The notes beneath the pieces are model-generated. The model was not told where the DNA came from, ran no database searches, and worked only from the letters and a program-made list of their open reading frames with translations. From Chitinophaga arvensicola (GTDB lineage: Bacteria > Bacteroidota > Bacteroidia > Chitinophagales > Chitinophagaceae): a stretch of 64,000 nucleotides of DNA. The stretch covers positions 1,871,022 through 1,935,021 of the forward strand of contig NZ_FOJG01000001.1 of NCBI RefSeq assembly GCF_900110835.1. The letters run 5' to 3'. This document shows, in pieces, positions 61,930 through 64,000 of this stretch; within the stretch, counting starts at the first letter, position 1; every line of letters begins with the position of its first letter. The position numbers and the translations under genes were made by a program.

Positions 61930-62940
61930 TTATTTACCGTATTGGTCGCCGTCGTATGCCCAACGGATGTAGTTAGCACCCCAGGTGAATCCGCCGCCAA
62001 AGGCTGCCATCATGATGTTGTCGCCTTTTTTCAGTTTTTTCTCGTAATCCCACAGGCACAAAGGAATAGTACCGGCAGTGGTATTACCATAGCGGTGAAT
62101 ATTCATCATCACTTTTTCTTCCGGTACTTCGATATACTGGGAGGTAGAGGCGATGATACGTTTGTTGGCCTGGTGAGGTACCAGCCATGCAATATCGTCG
62201 GCAGTGAGTTTATTACGTTGCATTACGTCCCTGGCTGCTTCTGCCATGTTGGAAACGGCATATTTAAATACCATCTTTCCTTCCTGGTATACATAATGTT
62301 CGCGGGCATTTACTGTTTCGAGGGTAGCTGGTTTTACGGAACCACCTGCTTTCATATGCAGGTATTCGCGGCCATGACCGTCGCTTTTCAGGATGCTGTC
62401 GATGATGCCGTATCCTTCGGTATTAGGTTCGAGCAGTACGCCACCAGCGCCATCACCAAAGATGATACAGGTAGTTCTGTCGGTATAGTCAATGATAGAG
62501 CTCATTTTATCCGCTCCGATGATCATTACTTTCTGATAACGGCCACTTTCGATGAACCGGGCGCCTGTATCCAGTGCGTATAAAAAGCCGGAGCAGGCGG
62601 CACTGATATCAAAGCCAAAGGCATTTTTAGCGCCGATTTTGTCGGTTACCACATTGGCAGTAGCCGGGAAAGTCATGTCCGGGGTTACAGTGGCCACAAT
62701 TAACAGATCAATTTCTTCCGGAGAAATCCCTCTTTTTTTGCAGATTTCCAGGGCAACCGGTACACACAGATCAGAGGTTCCTTTCCCTTCTCCCTTCAAA
62801 ATCCTTCTCTCTGAAATGCCCGTCCGGGTTAATATCCAGTCGTTCGTTGTATCTACTAATTTTTCTAATTCCTGGTTGGTTAGCACGTAATCCGGAACAT
62901 ACCCACCCACCGCTGTAATAGCGGCCGTTATTTTATTCAT
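61930..62940 (-). CDS. fabH: 3-oxoacyl-ACP synthase III FabH
   Basis: The 336-residue ketosynthase begins fatty acid synthesis by joining acyl-CoA to malonyl-ACP. The Cys116 nucleophile is in ISAACSGFLYALD; the His lies in WLVPHQANKRII near 255 and the Asn in GNTTAGTIP near 285, completing the Cys-His-Asn triad. The N-terminus has ITAVGGYVPDYVLTN. Length is usual for FabH. It is a single gene on the minus strand, convergent with the sensor kinases and divergent from ruvA. Confidence 0.95.
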   Translation of the reverse strand: MNKITAAITAVGGYVPDYVLTNQELEKLVDTTNDWILTRTGISERRILKGEGKGTSDLCVPVALEICKKRGISPEEIDLLIVATVTPDMTFPATANVVTDKIGAKNAFGFDISAACSGFLYALDTGARFIESGRYQKVMIIGADKMSSIIDYTDRTTCIIFGDGAGGVLLEPNTEGYGIIDSILKSDGHGREYLHMKAGGSVKPATLETVNAREHYVYQEGKMVFKYAVSNMAEAARDVMQRNKLTADDIAWLVPHQANKRIIASTSQYIEVPEEKVMMNIHRYGNTTAGTIPLCLWDYEKKLKKGDNIMMAAFGGGFTWGANYIRWAYDGDQYGK

Positions 62941-63029
62941 ATAAACTAAATATGTGTTTAAAACGAGGCGTAAAAATACGATATAAACGTATATTTCCTA
63001 AAAAAGTCGAATATGACAAATATTAAGGG

Positions 63030-63059
63030 TTGACAATCGGTTAAAAGTTAGCATCTTTG
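63030..63059 (+). promoter_or_regulatory. Probable ruvA-sprA promoter
   Basis: TTG at 63030-63032 (within TTGACA) and CATCTTTG at 63052-63059 with a 19-bp spacer; the -7 box is one base from TAnnTTTG. The ruvA ATG follows after 71 bp. Confidence 0.5.
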
Positions 63060-63130
63060 CCCCGGTTTTCCCGAATACATTATTAATCAATTTCCAAAAG
63101 TTTAATTAAATTACTGAACCTTTACCTTGT

Positions 63131-63718
63131 ATGATTGCTTATCTGAATGGAAAATTAGCATATAAGTCCCCTGCTCTTGTTCATATGGATGTGAATGGAA
63201 TCGGTTATGAAGTACAGATTAGCCTCAACACATATTCCCGGATACAGAATATGGAAAGCTGTAAACTGTTAACCTTCCTCCAGATTAAAGAAGATGCACA
63301 TACCTTATATGGTTTTTTTGAAGAGGCAGAAAGAAGCCTTTTTCTCCTGTTGATCAGCGTTTCAGGGGTCGGTGCCAGCACCGCGCGCATGATGTTGTCT
63401 TCTTTACAACCAGAAGATGTACAACGTGCCATTATGATGGAAAATGAGAAAATGCTGGAAAGTGTAAAGGGAATAGGTGCGAAAACAGCCAAAAGAATTA
63501 TACTGGAGCTCAAGGACAAAATGATCAAGCACAAAGATACCGGTCTACATTTATCTTCAGCGGTAAACAATACAATTCATGAAGATGCGTTAAATGCTCT
63601 GATAACTCTGGGTATAGCCCGGAACATGGCAGATTCGGCGATACAAAAGGTTATGAAAAGTGAGCCACTATTGCAAAACTTGGAAGAGCTCATAAAGAAG
63701 GCCCTGAAAAGTTTATAA
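63131..63718 (+). CDS. ruvA: Holliday junction branch migration protein RuvA
   Basis: The 195-residue protein has an N-terminal OB fold (MIAYLNGKLAYKSPALVHMDVNGIGYEV), a central helix-hairpin-helix region (LLISVSGVGASTARMMLSSL near 75; SVKGIGAKTAKRIILELKDK near 112) and a C-terminal domain (EDALNALITLGI) that binds RuvB. It binds four-way junctions in recombination. Length is normal. Next gene is sprA 34 bp downstream, a neighbourhood typical of Bacteroidota. Confidence 0.96.
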   Translation: MIAYLNGKLAYKSPALVHMDVNGIGYEVQISLNTYSRIQNMESCKLLTFLQIKEDAHTLYGFFEEAERSLFLLLISVSGVGASTARMMLSSLQPEDVQRAIMMENEKMLESVKGIGAKTAKRIILELKDKMIKHKDTGLHLSSAVNNTIHEDALNALITLGIARNMADSAIQKVMKSEPLLQNLEELIKKALKSL

Positions 63719-63752
63719 TAAATAATAAAATCCTCTATAAAACCTATTTTTC

Positions 63753-64000
63753 TTGGCAAGAAAGACATACTATGGTGCATTTGCAGTCATAGCAATTGTA
63801 TCCTTTATCATTGTTGATACTGCCGCTAGGGATCGTTCTGGGAATCTGAAATTATCGAGAAGGAGATGGATGCCGGATACCACCATTACAGGTCAAACCA
63901 AAATCGATACTACCGGGAAAAAAGATACCTTGAAATACCCCCTTCAGGACAGACGCGGCCCCAAAATAACGGATCAGGGGTCAGGGAATGCTATTGACCT
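63753..64000 (+). CDS. sprA: Start of T9SS outer-membrane translocon protein SprA, cut by window edge
   Basis: From a TTG at 63753 the frame is open to the window end (82 codons). The product starts ARKTYYGAFAVIAIVSFIIVD, a signal-like hydrophobic segment, then has a Thr/Lys-rich stretch (DTTGKKDTLKYP) and PLQDRRGPKITDQGSGNAIDL, which looks like the N-terminus of SprA, the very large beta-barrel pore of the type IX secretion system. An in-frame stop at 63738-63740 and no ATG or GTG between leave TTG as the likely start. The call rests on the N-terminal pattern and the ruvA neighbour; the rest of the gene is not seen. Confidence 0.72.
   Translation, partial: MARKTYYGAFAVIAIVSFIIVDTAARDRSGNLKLSRRRWMPDTTITGQTKIDTTGKKDTLKYPLQDRRGPKITDQGSGNAID

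Noticed and set aside
1..64000. tRNA, rRNA, prophage, transposase or integrase genes
   Set aside because: None of the protein families was seen, and no cloverleaf or rRNA sequence was noticed by eye; a dedicated scan (tRNAscan-SE, Infernal) would be needed to exclude small RNAs.

Overview
The window reads as a chromosomal segment of a member of the Bacteroidota, most likely of the Chitinophagaceae/Chitinophaga type. This is inferred from gene content: SusC/SusD pair with ECF sigma and FecR, type IX secretion (T9SS) sorting domain, PorD-like and SprA proteins, RpoZ and BamD of the Bacteroidota form, futalosine-type menaquinone genes, and promoters of the TTG-N19/21-TAnnTTTG kind. No prophage, insertion sequence, CRISPR array, tRNA or rRNA gene was seen. 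Most of the window is core genome.

Layout. 1-526: end of the rpsF-rpsR ribosomal operon (minus strand; rpsR is cut by the window edge). 763-4047: a large T9SS-exported multidomain phosphodiesterase/nuclease. 4348-7140: htpG and a lipoprotein esterase. 7190-9928: recJ and a long-chain polyprenyl diphosphate synthase (minus). 10243-15842: an abundant OmpA-like outer-membrane protein, a Kup potassium transporter and a GH123/DUF4091-type glycoside hydrolase (plus). 15928-32591: a complete division and cell wall (dcw) cluster on the minus strand in the order mraZ-rsmH-ftsL-ftsI-murE-mraY-murD-ftsW-murG-murC-ftsQ-ftsA-ftsZ, without murF or ddl. 33091-38396: bamD-rpoZ-coaBC-porD-DUF4296-scoA-scoB (plus). 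38564-42255: a DUF5723 outer-membrane protein, a class IV aminotransferase and a photolyase. 42303-51760 (minus): a nutrient-uptake block (ECF sigma, FecR, SusC, SusD, TlpA-like thioredoxin) downstream of mqnB-mqnD. 51875-53941: a 6-pyruvoyl-tetrahydropterin synthase homologue, folE and fabD. 53998-56538 (minus): two GNAT acetyltransferases and a serine hydrolase. 56642-61868 (plus): DinB-like, NrtR/AraR-like and two tandem TPR sensor-kinase genes. 61930-64000: fabH (minus), then ruvA and the start of sprA (plus).

How the genes work together. The dcw cluster supplies peptidoglycan precursor synthesis (MurE carries the meso-diaminopimelate motif DNPR) and the divisome, and is headed by MraZ with four adjoining decamers that look like its own operator. 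The polyprenyl synthase and MqnB/MqnD belong to menaquinone synthesis. BamD, PorD and SprA belong to outer-membrane assembly and T9SS export, and the 763-4047 product is a likely T9SS cargo. Sigma/FecR/SusC(STN)/SusD form a cell-surface signalling and uptake unit, but no degradative enzyme lies beside it, so its substrate is unknown.

Most interesting. Two overlapping paralogous TPR sensor kinases (57949-61868): the first keeps all kinase motifs, while the second has Asn in place of the phospho-accepting His and has lost the N and G boxes, so it looks like a full-length pseudokinase partner. The two genes before the pair also encode folds with apparently lost catalytic residues. Other items: a regulatory-looking mraZ-bamD intergenic region, a 22-bp phased repeat before the OmpA-like gene, and long inverted repeats in several intergenic gaps, two of them inside the dcw cluster.
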